Below, in pieces: positions 8,780 through 18,925 of a stretch of 64,000 bases of DNA (the stretch's first letter is position 1; every line of letters begins with the position of its first letter). Source of the stretch: Mesorhizobium sp. 113-3-3 (lineage in GTDB: Bacteria; Pseudomonadota; Alphaproteobacteria; Rhizobiales; Rhizobiaceae); assembly GCF_016756495.1 (NCBI RefSeq), contig NZ_AP023243.1, positions 1,240,001-1,304,000 of the forward strand. Reading direction: 5' to 3'. A model generated the notes under the pieces. The model searched no databases. It was not told the origin of the DNA and saw only the letters and a program-made list of their open reading frames with translations. Made by a program: the position numbers and the translations under genes.

Positions 8780-11700
8780 ATGGCCAGCGTGAAATCCGCA
8801 GCGAAGCCGAAAAAAAAAGCCTCATCAGCGACAAAGACCGAGGAAAGGCCAGTCAGGCTTGCCGATTACCTGCTCGCCCGCGCGCCCGCGGAAGACATCG
8901 CCGCCTATGAGGCGACCGACCTGGCACGTGCCGCCGAACTCGCCGGCCAGGCCGTCGCCGGCCACAGGAAGGGCGGGTGCGTCGTCGCCGTCGAGGCTGA
9001 TTCGGGCGTCGTCCGCGAAGGCCGTCCGGTCACGGTCATCACCGTCGTCAACGACAACATGCCGTTCCTGTTCGATTCCATCCTGGGTGAGATCACCGAG
9101 ACATCGGGCGAACCGACCCTTGTCACCCACCCGGTCATCACCGTGCGCCATGGCAAGAACGGTGTCGAGGAAATCCTCGGCGACGGCAATTTCGCCAGGG
9201 ACGACGGCAATCATGACCGGCTGAGCGTCATCCATGTCCACATACCGCGGCTGACAGCGGAGGCGGCGAGCGCTCTGACCGAAAGGCTGCGCAAGATGCT
9301 TGGCCAGGTCCACGCCGCCGTCAAGGACTGGAAGCCGATGCTCGCCCGGCTCGACCAGGCGATCTCCGAGTTCCGCTATTCGGCGGTGCCGCTCGACAAG
9401 AACAGTGTCGCCGAGGCGATCGCCTTCCTGGAATGGCTGCGCGACGACAATTTCACCTTCCTCGGCATGCGCGAGTTCAAATACTCGGGCGGCGAGGAAA
9501 GCGGCAATCTGGAGCGCGCCGACAAGCCCGGCCTCGGCATCCTCAGCGATCCCGATGTGCTGGTGCTGCGGCGAGGCACCGAAGCGGTGACGACGACGCC
9601 CGAAATCCGCGCCTTCCTGCACGGACCGGAACCGCTGATCGTCACCAAGGCCAATGCCAAGTCTTCCGTGCATCGGCGCATCTATCTCGATTACATCGGC
9701 GTCAAGACCTATACCCCGAAGGGCGCGCTGGCCGGCGAACTGCGCATCGTCGGCCTGTTCACCTCGACTGCCTACACGCGCTCGGTGATGAAGATCCCGT
9801 ATCTGCGCTCCAAGGCCGAAACCATCATCGCCAAGTCCGGCTTCGACCGGAACGACCATTCCGGCAAGGCACTGATCAACGTGCTGGAAAGCTATCCGCG
9901 CGATGAACTGTTCCAGGTGCCGGTGCCGATCCTGCGCAAGCATGCCGCGGCCATTCTCGGCCTGGTCGAGCGGCCGCGCGTGCGGGCGCTGGTGCGCGCC
10001 GACCAGTTCGACCGCTTCGTCTCGATCCTCGTCTTCGTGCCGCGCGACCGCTACGACAGCGTCGTGCGCGAGAAGATCGGCGCCTATCTGAAAACCGTCT
10101 TCGAGGGCCGGCTCTCGGCCTATTACCCAGCCTTCCCCGAAGGCGGGCTGGCGCGCGTGCATTTCATCATCGGCCGCTCCGGCGGCAAGACGCCGAAGGT
10201 GGAGCAGGCGACGATCGAGGCGGCCATCCGCGACATCGTGCGGACCTGGGAGGATGCCCTTTCCGACGCGGCGGACGCGGGCGGCGGCGACCAGGCGTTG
10301 AAGGCCATCGCCGCAAGGCTGCCGGAAAGCTATCGCGACTCCTTCAGCGCGGCGGTGGCGCTGGTCGATGCCGGGCGAATCGCCAGGATTAGCGCCGACA
10401 ATCCGATCGCCATCGACTATTATCGCCATGCCGAGCAGAAGCCGCACCAGGCGGCGCTGAAGATCTATCACCATGGCAGCCCGGTGGCGCTGTCGCGGCG
10501 CGTGCCGGTGCTGGAAAACATCGGCTTCCGCGTCATCAGCGAGCGCACCTTCGAGGTCGGCGACGGCCCGTCCGGCATGGTCTTCATCCACGACATGGAG
10601 CTTGAGAACGCCTACGGCAAGCCGATCGACCTTGCCGACGGCGGCGCGCTGTTCGAGGACGCCTTCCTGTCGGTGTGGCGCGGTGACGTCGACAATGACG
10701 GCTATAATGGCCTTGCCCAGACCGCCGGCCTGTGGTCCGGCGAAATCACCATCCTGCGCGCCTATGGGCGCTACCTGCAGCAAGTCGGCATTCCGCAAAG
10801 CCAGGATTTCATCGCCGCGGCATTGAACCGCTATCCCGAGATCGCGCGCGGCCTGCATGCGCTGTTCATCGCAAGGCTTGGCCCGACGGCCGAGGGTGAA
10901 GGCGTGGTGGCGGCAAAGCACCTCAAGGCCAAGATCAAGGACGCGTTGGAGGATGTGCCCAACATCGACGACGACACCATCATCCGCCGCTACCTCAACC
11001 TGATCGAAGCCTCGCTGCGCACCAATCATTTCGTTGCCGATACGAAGCAGAAAGGCCAGTCGCTGGCCATCAAGCTCGAATCGCAGGCGGTCGAGGGTCT
11101 GCCGGCGCCACGGCCGTGGCGCGAGATCTTCGTCTACGGTTCCGAGGTCGAGGGCCTGCATCTGCGCTTCGGCCCGGTGGCGCGTGGCGGCCTGCGCTGG
11201 TCGGACCGCGCCCAGGACTACCGCACCGAGGTGCTCGGCCTGGTCAAGGCGCAGCAGGTCAAGAATGCCGTCATCGTGCCGGTCGGCGCCAAGGGCGGCT
11301 TCTTCCCCAAGCGCCTGCCGGTTGGCGGCAGCCGCGACGCGATCTTCGAGGCCGGCACCTCGGCCTACAAGAATTTCGTTTCCAGCCTTTTGTCGATCAC
11401 TGACAATATCGGGCTGGACGGTGTCATCCCGCCGGCCGGCGTTGTCAGGCGCGACCAGGACGATCCCTATTTCGTCGTCGCCGCCGACAAGGGCACGGCG
11501 ACTTTCTCCGACACCGCCAACGCCATCTCCGAGAAGCATGGCTTCTGGCTCGACGACGCCTTCGCCAGTGGCGGTTCGGCTGGCTACGACCACAAGAAGA
11601 TGGGCATCACCGCCAAGGGCGCATGGGAAGCGGTCAAGCGGCACTTCCGCGAGATCAACCGCGACATCCAGACCTCGCCCTTCACCGTTGTCGGTGTCGG

Positions 11701-13570
11701 CGACATGTCGGGCGACGTGTTCGGCAACGGCATGCTGTTGTCGCCGCAGACAAGGCTGATCGCGGCCTTCGACCATCGCGACATCTTCATCGATCCCGAT
11801 CCCGACATGGCGGCCTCGATGGCCGAGCGCGAGCGCATGTTCGCGCTGCCGCGTTCGAGCTGGCAGGACTACGACAAGTCGAAGCTGTCGGAAGGCGGCA
11901 TCATCGTCTCGCGCAGCCAGAAGTCGATCACCTTGCCGGCGGCGGCCGCGGCGGCGATCGGCCTTGCCAAGATCACCGCCACGCCGGCCGAGATCATGAC
12001 CGCCATCCTCAAGGCGCCCGTCGATCTCCTGTGGTTCGGCGGCATCGGCACGTATCTCAGGGCCTCCGGCGAAACCAATGCCGAGGTCGGCGACCGCGCC
12101 AATGACGCCATCCGCATCACCGCGCTCGACGTGCGCGCCAAGGTGATCGGCGAGGGCGCCAATCTCGGCGTCACGCAGCGGGCGCGCATCGAGTTCGGCA
12201 TGAATGGCGGGCGCTGCAACTCCGACGCCATCGACAATTCAGGCGGCGTCAACTGCTCCGACGTCGAGGTCAACATCAAGATCGCGCTGGCGTCGGCCAT
12301 GCGCAAGGGTTCGCTGACGCGCCCGGCCCGCAACAAGCTGCTCGCCGAGATGACCGGCGAGGTCGGCGGGCTTGTCCTGTCCAACAACTACCAGCAAACG
12401 CTGGCGCTTTCGATCGCCCGCAAGCGCGGCCTTGCCGACATCGCGCATCAGGCCCGCTTCATGTCGGCGCTGGAAGCACGCGGCCTGCTCGACCGCGCCG
12501 TGGAGACGCTGCCGTCACCGGCGGCCCTTGCCGAGCGCGAGGCGCGCGGCGAGCCGTTGACCCGGGCCGAGCTCGGCGTGCTGCTCGCCTATGCCAAGAT
12601 CGTGCTGTTCTCCGATATCGTCGCCAGCGACGTGCCTGATGACGCGCATTTCGACCGTGACCTGATGGGCTATTTCCCCGACCGGATGGCGAAGAAATAT
12701 GCCGCCGAAATCCACGGCCACAGGCTGCGCCGCGAGATCATCACGCGTGTCGTCGCCAACGATTTGGTCAATCGCGGCGGCCCGTCCTTCGTCAACCGGC
12801 TGCAGGAAGCCACGGGGCGCACCGCCGCCGATGTGGTGCGCACCTTCGCCGTGGTGCGTGACGGCTTCGTGCTGCCGGCGCTCTACAGGGAGATCGACGC
12901 GCTCGACAACCAGATCGACGGCCAGGTGCAACTCGATCTCTACCAGATGGTGAGCCGGCTGATCTACGTGACCAGCGGCTGGTATCTCAAGAACGATGCC
13001 GGGACGGCACCGCTCGGCCAGCGCATCGCCGAGTTGCAGGACGCGCGCAAGGCGCTGGAACCGAAACTGGTTTCGCTGCTGCCGGCCTTCTCGCGAGAGC
13101 GGATCGAGGAGAAGCGGCACGGGCTGTTCAAGGCCGGTGCGCCGGAAAGGCTGGCCGAGCAGCTGGCGCTGAGCGAGGTGGCGGAACTGATCCCCGACAT
13201 CGCGCTGACCGCGCGGATGGCAAATGCCGACATCGTGGCGGCGGCCAAGGCGTTCTTCGCGGTCAGCGATGCCTTCCGCATTCCGCGAGTCGAGGACGCC
13301 GCGCGCTCGATCACACCGTCGGACTACTATGACCAGCTGGCGCTGTCGCGCGCCACCGATACGATCGGCGCGGCACGGCGCGGCATCGCGGTCGCCGCGC
13401 TCACCGGCCACGCCAAGGCCGCCGATCCCGTTGCCGCCTGGCTGGAAGCCGGCGGCGAACGCGTGGCACGCATCCGCGAACGGCTGCAAGCGCTGACCGA
13501 AGGCGGCGACATCACCGTGTCACGGCTGTCGGTGGCGTCGGGGCTGATGAGCGATCTGACGGGGATGTGA
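8780..13570 (+). CDS. gdhB: NAD-specific glutamate dehydrogenase, large (180-kDa) type
   Basis: A 1596-residue protein, the usual size for the L_180 class found in Streptomyces, Pseudomonas and alphaproteobacteria. It oxidatively deaminates glutamate to 2-oxoglutarate and ammonium with NAD. The long N-terminal region (about 1-700) holds ACT-like regulatory segments. The catalytic core includes RFGPVARGGLRWSDRAQDYR, VPVGAKGGFFPKRLP with the active-site lysine region, and GVGDMSGDVFGNGML in the Rossmann part. The C-terminal 400 residues are helical. The ATG at 8780 follows GGGAGGGAATAGCGTC. It is monocistronic, with an intergenic repeat element downstream. Confidence 0.97.
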   Translation: MASVKSAAKPKKKASSATKTEERPVRLADYLLARAPAEDIAAYEATDLARAAELAGQAVAGHRKGGCVVAVEADSGVVREGRPVTVITVVNDNMPFLFDSILGEITETSGEPTLVTHPVITVRHGKNGVEEILGDGNFARDDGNHDRLSVIHVHIPRLTAEAASALTERLRKMLGQVHAAVKDWKPMLARLDQAISEFRYSAVPLDKNSVAEAIAFLEWLRDDNFTFLGMREFKYSGGEESGNLERADKPGLGILSDPDVLVLRRGTEAVTTTPEIRAFLHGPEPLIVTKANAKSSVHRRIYLDYIGVKTYTPKGALAGELRIVGLFTSTAYTRSVMKIPYLRSKAETIIAKSGFDRNDHSGKALINVLESYPRDELFQVPVPILRKHAAAILGLVERPRVRALVRADQFDRFVSILVFVPRDRYDSVVREKIGAYLKTVFEGRLSAYYPAFPEGGLARVHFIIGRSGGKTPKVEQATIEAAIRDIVRTWEDALSDAADAGGGDQALKAIAARLPESYRDSFSAAVALVDAGRIARISADNPIAIDYYRHAEQKPHQAALKIYHHGSPVALSRRVPVLENIGFRVISERTFEVGDGPSGMVFIHDMELENAYGKPIDLADGGALFEDAFLSVWRGDVDNDGYNGLAQTAGLWSGEITILRAYGRYLQQVGIPQSQDFIAAALNRYPEIARGLHALFIARLGPTAEGEGVVAAKHLKAKIKDALEDVPNIDDDTIIRRYLNLIEASLRTNHFVADTKQKGQSLAIKLESQAVEGLPAPRPWREIFVYGSEVEGLHLRFGPVARGGLRWSDRAQDYRTEVLGLVKAQQVKNAVIVPVGAKGGFFPKRLPVGGSRDAIFEAGTSAYKNFVSSLLSITDNIGLDGVIPPAGVVRRDQDDPYFVVAADKGTATFSDTANAISEKHGFWLDDAFASGGSAGYDHKKMGITAKGAWEAVKRHFREINRDIQTSPFTVVGVGDMSGDVFGNGMLLSPQTRLIAAFDHRDIFIDPDPDMAASMAERERMFALPRSSWQDYDKSKLSEGGIIVSRSQKSITLPAAAAAAIGLAKITATPAEIMTAILKAPVDLLWFGGIGTYLRASGETNAEVGDRANDAIRITALDVRAKVIGEGANLGVTQRARIEFGMNGGRCNSDAIDNSGGVNCSDVEVNIKIALASAMRKGSLTRPARNKLLAEMTGEVGGLVLSNNYQQTLALSIARKRGLADIAHQARFMSALEARGLLDRAVETLPSPAALAEREARGEPLTRAELGVLLAYAKIVLFSDIVASDVPDDAHFDRDLMGYFPDRMAKKYAAEIHGHRLRREIITRVVANDLVNRGGPSFVNRLQEATGRTAADVVRTFAVVRDGFVLPALYREIDALDNQIDGQVQLDLYQMVSRLIYVTSGWYLKNDAGTAPLGQRIAELQDARKALEPKLVSLLPAFSRERIEEKRHGLFKAGAPERLAEQLALSEVAELIPDIALTARMANADIVAAAKAFFAVSDAFRIPRVEDAARSITPSDYYDQLALSRATDTIGAARRGIAVAALTGHAKAADPVAAWLEAGGERVARIRERLQALTEGGDITVSRLSVASGLMSDLTGM

Positions 13571-13589
13571 GGGTTCTTGCGAAGGTTGG

Positions 13590-13770
13590 CGCCGCCCCTC
13601 ATCCGGCTGCCGCCACCTTCTCCCCGTATAGTGACGGGGAGAAGGGAACTGGTCGCAAGGCCGGCGCCCATTCTGCGACGTCGACAATTGGCGAAAACCT
13701 TCGCGACAGCGTCTTTCTCCCCGTTACTATACAGGGAGAAATGCCCGGCAGGGCAATGAGGGGCGGCGCG
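13590..13770. repeat. Rhizobial intergenic inverted-repeat element (RIME-like)
   Basis: Two related arms face each other: GCGCCGCCCCTCAT near 13589-13602 and its inverse ATGAGGGGCGGCGC at 13756-13769. Each arm contains its own hairpin: CCTTCTCCCCGT/ACGGGGAGAAGG at 13616-13645 (12-bp perfect stem, 6-nt loop) and TTTCTCCCCGT/ACAGGGAGAAA at 13714-13741 (one mismatch). This architecture matches the RIME-type mosaic elements described in Rhizobium and Sinorhizobium; the exact family name is from memory. It fills the gap between gdhB and the MFS gene. Confidence 0.75.
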
Positions 13771-13844
13771 ACGCTTGTCATTTGCATGGCCATCGAAAAC
13801 ATGCAGACATGGCGCCCGATGCGGGCGCGGCCGGGGGAATCATC

Positions 13845-15221
13845 ATGGCGGTAGAAACAGTGCAGCGTGCGTCCGGGCGCGGCATCTGGGGGTGGATGTT
13901 CTTCGACTGGGCGGCGCAGCCGTTCTTCACGGTCGTCACCACCTTCATCTTCGGTCCCTATTTCGTTTCGCGCATGGCGAGCGATCCCAACACCGGACAG
14001 GCGGTCTGGGGCTATGGCATCGCCGCCGCCGGGCTGGTCATTGCCGTGCTGTCGCCGATCCTCGGCTCGATCGCCGACCAGACCGGGCCGCGCAAGCCGT
14101 GGATCGCCTTCTTCGCCGCGATCAAGATCACCAGCCTCGCCTTGCTCTGGTTCGCCGCCCCCGGCTCGAACCTGTTCCTGGTCGTGGCGCTGTTCTCGCT
14201 GGCTTCGGTGGCGGCGGAATTCTCCACCGTGTTCAACGATTCGATGATGCCGCGCCTTGTGCCGAAGAGCGAGATCGGCCGCATCTCCAACATGGCCTGG
14301 GGGCTCGGCTATCTCGGCGGCATGATCGCGCTGATCTTCGTCGTCACTTGTCTCGCCGGCTCGCCGGAGACCGGCAAAACCATCATCGGCATCACCCCGC
14401 TGTTCGGCCTCGATCCGCATCTGGGCGAGGACGCGCGCGCCACCGGGCCGCTGTCGGCCGGCTGGTATTTCCTGTTCATCCTGCCGATGTTCCTGTTCAC
14501 GCCGGACGCCATCAAGGGCATTCCGATCGGGCCGGCGGTGCGCGAAGGCCTGTCGGAACTGAAATCGACACTGGCCGAGGTGCGCAGGCGCGGCGGCATC
14601 TTCCGCTTTCTCGTCGCCCGCATGATCTACCAGGACGGCGTCAACGCGCTGCTGGCGCTCGGCGGCACCTTCGCGGCCGGTATGTTCCATTGGTCGATCA
14701 CCGAGATCGGCATGTTCGGCATCATACTCAATGTCGTGGCCATCTTCGGCTGCTGGATCGCGGCGCGCCTCGACACCGCGCTCGGCTCCAAGGCCGTGGT
14801 CATGATCGCGCTGGTCATGCTGTCGGTCGCCACCGTCGGCGTCGTCTCGACCGGCCCGGGCTTCACGCTGCTCGGTCTGATCCAGCTGCCGACCACTGAT
14901 TCCGGCGGGCTGTTCGGCACGGCGGCCGAAAAGGCCTACATCCTGTACGGCCTGCTGATCGGCCTGGCCTTCGGCCCGGTGCAGGCGTCATCGCGCTCCT
15001 ACATGGCGCGTAGCGTGACGGCGGCGGAATCCGGCCGCTATTTCGGCATCTACGCGCTGGCCGGCCGGGCAACCAGCTTCCTGGCGCCGTTCCTGGTGGC
15101 GACCATCACCGCGCTCAGCGATTCGGCACGGCTCGGCATGGCGGTGATCATCCTGTTCCTGGCGATCGGCATGGCGATCCTGGTCAGGACGCCCTATCCG
15201 GCCGACCGGCCGGCGGAGTGA
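13845..15221 (+). CDS. UMF1-type MFS transporter
   Basis: A 458-residue membrane protein. The start at 13845 ([20 protein letters not shown]) follows GGGGGAATCATC; an in-frame ATG at 13782 would add 21 hydrophilic residues and overlaps the repeat element region. [20 protein letters not shown] near the N-terminus, the loop [13 protein letters not shown] and the late segment [19 protein letters not shown] are characteristic of the UMF1 (Atg22/YxiO-like) MFS family. Substrates in bacteria are not established. It is bracketed by two different repeat elements and convergent with purH. Confidence 0.9.
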   Translation: MAVETVQRASGRGIWGWMFFDWAAQPFFTVVTTFIFGPYFVSRMASDPNTGQAVWGYGIAAAGLVIAVLSPILGSIADQTGPRKPWIAFFAAIKITSLALLWFAAPGSNLFLVVALFSLASVAAEFSTVFNDSMMPRLVPKSEIGRISNMAWGLGYLGGMIALIFVVTCLAGSPETGKTIIGITPLFGLDPHLGEDARATGPLSAGWYFLFILPMFLFTPDAIKGIPIGPAVREGLSELKSTLAEVRRRGGIFRFLVARMIYQDGVNALLALGGTFAAGMFHWSITEIGMFGIILNVVAIFGCWIAARLDTALGSKAVVMIALVMLSVATVGVVSTGPGFTLLGLIQLPTTDSGGLFGTAAEKAYILYGLLIGLAFGPVQASSRSYMARSVTAAESGRYFGIYALAGRATSFLAPFLVATITALSDSARLGMAVIILFLAIGMAILVRTPYPADRPAE

Positions 15222-15224
15222 GCT

Positions 15225-15344
15225 CACCCTCCCCCTTTTGGGGAGGGTCGATCCGCGAAGCGGAGCGGGTGGGGGTGGCGCCATCACCCCACCCCGGCGC
15301 GCTCGCAAGCGAGCGCACCGACCCTCCCCATCGAGGGGAGGGTA
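15225..15344. repeat. Intergenic double-hairpin repeat element
   Basis: Two outward hairpins share the stem CCCTCCCC/GGGGAGGG: 15227-15247 (loop CTTTT) and 15322-15342 (loop ATCGA). Between them lie inverted segments rich in GCGAAGCGGAGCG and GCGCTCGCAAGCGAGCGC with a GTGGGG/CCCCAC pair. The whole forms a long imperfect palindrome between the convergent MFS and purH genes and may also terminate both. This kind of CCCTCCCC element recurs widely in rhizobial intergenic DNA as far as I recall. Confidence 0.7.
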
Positions 15345-15351
15345 AGGGCGC

Positions 15352-16968
15352 TCAATGTCTAAAATGCCTGACCCCGGTAAACACCATCGCGATGCCGTGC
15401 TCATCGGCCGCAGCGATGACGTCCTTGTCGTTCATCGAGCCGCCCGGCTGGATGACGGCGGTGGCGCCGGCAGCGACCGCGGCAAGCAGGCCGTCGGCGA
15501 AGGGGAAGAAGGCGTCGGAGGCGACGACCGAGCCCTTTGTCAGAGGCTCGGCCATGCCGGCAGCCTCGGCCGCGTCGAGCGCCTTCCGGGCGGCGATGCG
15601 GGAGGAATCGACGCGGCTCATCTGGCCGGCGCCGATGCCGACCGTGGCGCCGTCCTTGGCGTAGACGATGGCGTTCGACTTGACGTGCTTGGCGACGCGG
15701 AAAGCGAATTTGAGATCGGCCATCTCCGCCGGCGTCGGCGCACGCTTCGTCACCACCTTGAGCTCAAGGTCGTCGACCACGGCGTTGTCGCGGCCCTGGA
15801 CGAGCATGCCGCCGGCCACGGATTTGACCGTCGTCCCCGCCGAACGCGGGTCCGGCAGGCCGCCGGTGACCAGCAGGCGCAGGTTCTTCTTGGCCGCGAC
15901 GATCGCCGCCGCCTCGTCCGTGGCATCGGGCGCGATGATCACTTCGGTGAAGGTTTTCACGATCTCCTGCGCCGCTTCGGCGTCGAGGGTGCGGTTGAGG
16001 GCGACGATGCCGCCAAAGGCCGATACCGGATCGCAGGCGAGCGCCTTGGCATAGGCTGCCTTCAGCGAGATGCCCTCGGCGACGCCGCACGGGTTGGCGT
16101 GCTTGATGATGGCGACGGCGGCGGAACGGACGGGATCGAACTCGCCGGCCAGTTCGAAGGCCGCGTCGGTGTCGTTGATGTTGTTGTAGGAGAGCTGCTT
16201 GCCCTGCAACTGCCGCGCCGTGGCGACGCCAGGGCGCTTGTCGCCATTGACGTAGAAGCCGGCGCCCTGGTGCGGGTTTTCGCCGTAGCGCATCACCTCG
16301 GCCAGCCTGCCGCCAAAGGCGCGCCAGGTCGGATGCTCGATCTCCAGCGCCTCGGCGAACCAGCCGGAAATCGCCGCGTCATAGCTGGCGGTGCGAGCAA
16401 AGGCCTTGGCCGCCAGCTTCTTGCGGAAATCCAGCGACAGGGAGCCGATGTTCATTTCCAGCGCGTTCAGCACCGAGGCATAGTCGCTCGGATCGGTGAC
16501 GATGGCGACATAGGCGTGGTTCTTGGCCGAGGCGCGGATCATTGCCGGGCCGCCAATGTCGATGTTCTCGACGATCGCCGCATAGTCGGCGCCGGAGCGA
16601 CGGACTTCCTCGAACGGATAGAGATTGGAGACGAGGAGGTCGATCGGCTCGATGTGGTGCTTGCGCATCGCCGCCGCATGCTCGGGGTCGTCGCGCACGC
16701 CAAGCAGCGCGCCATGCACCGACGGATGCAGCGTCTTGACGCGGCCATCCATGATCTCGGGGAAGCCGGTGAGCTCGGAGACGTCGCGCACCGCCAGGCC
16801 TGCCTCGGCTAGAGCCTTGGCGGTGCCACCGGTCGAGACCAGTTCGACACCGGCGGCGGCCAATGCCCTGGCGAAGTCGATGAGGCCGGTCTTGTCGAAC
16901 ACCGAAAGCAAGGCACGGCGTACGGGGACGAGATCGGGTGCGGGAATGTTCTTGGCGGCGACGGCCAT
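15352..16968 (-). CDS. purH: Bifunctional AICAR transformylase/IMP cyclohydrolase
   Basis: A 538-residue enzyme for the last two steps of de novo IMP synthesis. The N-terminal IMP cyclohydrolase (MGS-like fold) shows [18 protein letters not shown] and [19 protein letters not shown] (about residues 18-55). The C-terminal AICAR transformylase shows [21 protein letters not shown] with the catalytic Lys-His region, and [11 protein letters not shown] chose the ATG at 16968 (MAVAAKNI), which gives the usual rhizobial length; the frame extends 16 codons further upstream. The heparinase-like gene lies 94 bp upstream on the same strand, so cotranscription is likely. Confidence 0.97.
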   Translation of the reverse strand: MAVAAKNIPAPDLVPVRRALLSVFDKTGLIDFARALAAAGVELVSTGGTAKALAEAGLAVRDVSELTGFPEIMDGRVKTLHPSVHGALLGVRDDPEHAAAMRKHHIEPIDLLVSNLYPFEEVRRSGADYAAIVENIDIGGPAMIRASAKNHAYVAIVTDPSDYASVLNALEMNIGSLSLDFRKKLAAKAFARTASYDAAISGWFAEALEIEHPTWRAFGGRLAEVMRYGENPHQGAGFYVNGDKRPGVATARQLQGKQLSYNNINDTDAAFELAGEFDPVRSAAVAIIKHANPCGVAEGISLKAAYAKALACDPVSAFGGIVALNRTLDAEAAQEIVKTFTEVIIAPDATDEAAAIVAAKKNLRLLVTGGLPDPRSAGTTVKSVAGGMLVQGRDNAVVDDLELKVVTKRAPTPAEMADLKFAFRVAKHVKSNAIVYAKDGATVGIGAGQMSRVDSSRIAARKALDAAEAAGMAEPLTKGSVVASDAFFPFADGLLAAVAAGATAVIQPGGSMNDKDVIAAADEHGIAMVFTGVRHFRH

Positions 16969-17062
16969 GGGCTGGCGGCCTTTCACGGCTGGAGGGGCAA
17001 GCCCGCGCCGTAGCACATGACATCAGGAAATCAAGCGGCAAGCTTGCCGGTGGCCGGCGCGG

Positions 17063-18835
17063 TCAGTTGTTATCCGGATAGCCGGCGATGCTGGTGCGCG
17101 TCAGCTGCCAGTGGACTTCGGACACGTCAGAGGCCTTGAAGGCAAGCACGATCTGCCGGCTGCGGCGCGGGCCGCCAAGACCGGCGAAATAGATCGATTC
17201 CTCGACCTCCGGCACCACTTCGTCTGCTGTGAACACCCAGCTGTCGGCCTGATCGGCTGTCAGCACCAGGCGGTCGTGCTCGTCCTGCAAAAGGTTGATG
17301 TCGGGGTGGACATGGAAACGCACGGTGATGAAGTCACGGCCATTGTTGCGGATCGCGGCTCCGCCGGGGCGCTGGAACCGGTCCCGGCCGGCCAGCACAT
17401 TGCCGTTCGTCGACAGTTTCAGCTCGCGTTCATGCAGGAAGCCGAAGCGCGGGACATAGCCGTCATGGCGGGCGACAAAACCCTGGACGCCCTTCTGGTC
17501 GGTGCGCTTGCACTGCACATGCTGCGGGCCGCCGATCAATGGCGAGCCGAGCAGGTCGTTGACGCGCAGCGAATGGCTGAAGCGTGCCGACGAGGTGTCG
17601 TTGATGGTGGCGGTCGAGTGCGCGGCGGTGGCGCGCGCCAGCGGCCGGAACTCGGCGGCGCCATAGGTGTCGATGCCTGCATTGACGATGTAATGCTGGC
17701 GGCCGGACGACAGCTCGAAGGCGAGGCAGCCGGCGTGTGCTGCGTTGGACACGTCGACCGGCGGCGGCAGGCCGGTGTCGGCGATGACGGTGACGCCCCC
17801 CATCGACAGCCTCTCATAGCCCGAATGCGGGGCGTGCAGCAGCGGCGCGCCGGCGGTGTCGTCATGGCGCAATATTGTGGCGATGCGGTCATGGATGGTG
17901 GCGCCCATGCCGTTGAAACGGGCGAGGCTGCCATCCTGGTGGCGGAAGAAGCGCAGCGCCGGTAGCATGCGGTCGATGGCGCCGATCAGTGCCTGCGGCG
18001 GGGTCTCCGCCTGGTTGGCGTAGGTCTGGCGCAGCGGCAAAAGGTCGGCGAGGATTTCCAGCACCGACATTGGATTGCGTGAGATATGGCCGCCATCGGC
18101 GAGGATCTGGCGGTTGAGTTCCTCGGCGAGGTTGCGGGTGGCGCCGCGCAGCGCCGAAGCCGGCGCGGGCAGGGAAAGCGCGGCGAAGGCAAGGGCTATG
18201 CGGGCGCGCAGCCGGTCCTTGCCGTCGGGCATCTCGCGCGCCATCGACCTGAGATAGCGGATTTGGACGGCCAGCGATTTCAGGAAGGCGCGGTAGAAGG
18301 GGAATTCGGCGCCCTGCAGCACGACGGAAGAATGCTGCAACCAGGCAATGATGCGCTTGGCGGTCGTCCCGGGCTCCCAGGCGATGCCGGCAATGTTGTT
18401 GCCGTGCATGGCGATCCAGTCGGACACCAGGGCACGCGCATTGGCGGCGGCAAGTTCGGTACCGGCGGCGCGCATGTGGCGCAGCCAGCGAAAACCATGC
18501 AGCGTCTTTTGCCAGCCGTGATTGGGCACGTTGATCTGGAAGGGCGACTTGCCGCCGGTTTCGACCAGGTGCCCCGACAGGGGATAGCGGCCGTAATAGA
18601 TCTCCAGCGCGATCTGCGGGTCGGCCAGCCGCAGGTCCGGCGGCGCGATCAGGACGCGTTCGGGCGTGCGGCCGGAATAGCGCCAGCGATAGACCGGCCC
18701 GGCGCGCAAGCGCCGGCGCGTCTTGCGCCAGAACTCCTTCGCGACCAGCGTCCACAGACGCGTCGTGTTGCTGGCAGCCAGTGCCAAAAGCCCTCCTGGT
18801 CGTCCTTTACCCCAGCGCAAGCTTATATGATTCAA
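17063..18835 (-). CDS. Heparinase II/III family protein
   Basis: A 590-residue protein with an N-terminal alpha/alpha toroid-like region (about 60-330, e.g. HGWQKTLHGFRWLRHMRAAG, and ISRNPMSVLEILADLLPLRQ) and a C-terminal beta-sandwich heparinase II/III domain beginning near residue 335 (GGVTVIADTGLPPPVDVSNA, then LAFELSSGRQHYIVNAG). I see no convincing signal peptide; the N-terminus is basic. Heparinase-like lyases cleave acidic polysaccharides, but in rhizobia this purH neighbour has no defined substrate that I know of. It is conserved next to purH and rsmB in rhizobia as I remember, suggesting a housekeeping envelope role. Confidence 0.88.
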   Translation of the reverse strand: MNHISLRWGKGRPGGLLALAASNTTRLWTLVAKEFWRKTRRRLRAGPVYRWRYSGRTPERVLIAPPDLRLADPQIALEIYYGRYPLSGHLVETGGKSPFQINVPNHGWQKTLHGFRWLRHMRAAGTELAAANARALVSDWIAMHGNNIAGIAWEPGTTAKRIIAWLQHSSVVLQGAEFPFYRAFLKSLAVQIRYLRSMAREMPDGKDRLRARIALAFAALSLPAPASALRGATRNLAEELNRQILADGGHISRNPMSVLEILADLLPLRQTYANQAETPPQALIGAIDRMLPALRFFRHQDGSLARFNGMGATIHDRIATILRHDDTAGAPLLHAPHSGYERLSMGGVTVIADTGLPPPVDVSNAAHAGCLAFELSSGRQHYIVNAGIDTYGAAEFRPLARATAAHSTATINDTSSARFSHSLRVNDLLGSPLIGGPQHVQCKRTDQKGVQGFVARHDGYVPRFGFLHERELKLSTNGNVLAGRDRFQRPGGAAIRNNGRDFITVRFHVHPDINLLQDEHDRLVLTADQADSWVFTADEVVPEVEESIYFAGLGGPRRSRQIVLAFKASDVSEVHWQLTRTSIAGYPDNN

Positions 18836-18925
18836 GAACTTATGCGAAGGCGGATTTCTGCCAACCGACCCACTTCAGGCGGCCGTGGACGGGGTCGCCC
18901 CCAAAAAAGTCGCGCCTGCCGCGAC

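Noticed and set aside
8825..11776. 983-codon minus-strand open frame inside gdhB
   Set aside because: High G+C at third codon positions leaves few stops on the opposite strand. The sense frame is an unmistakable NAD-glutamate dehydrogenase.
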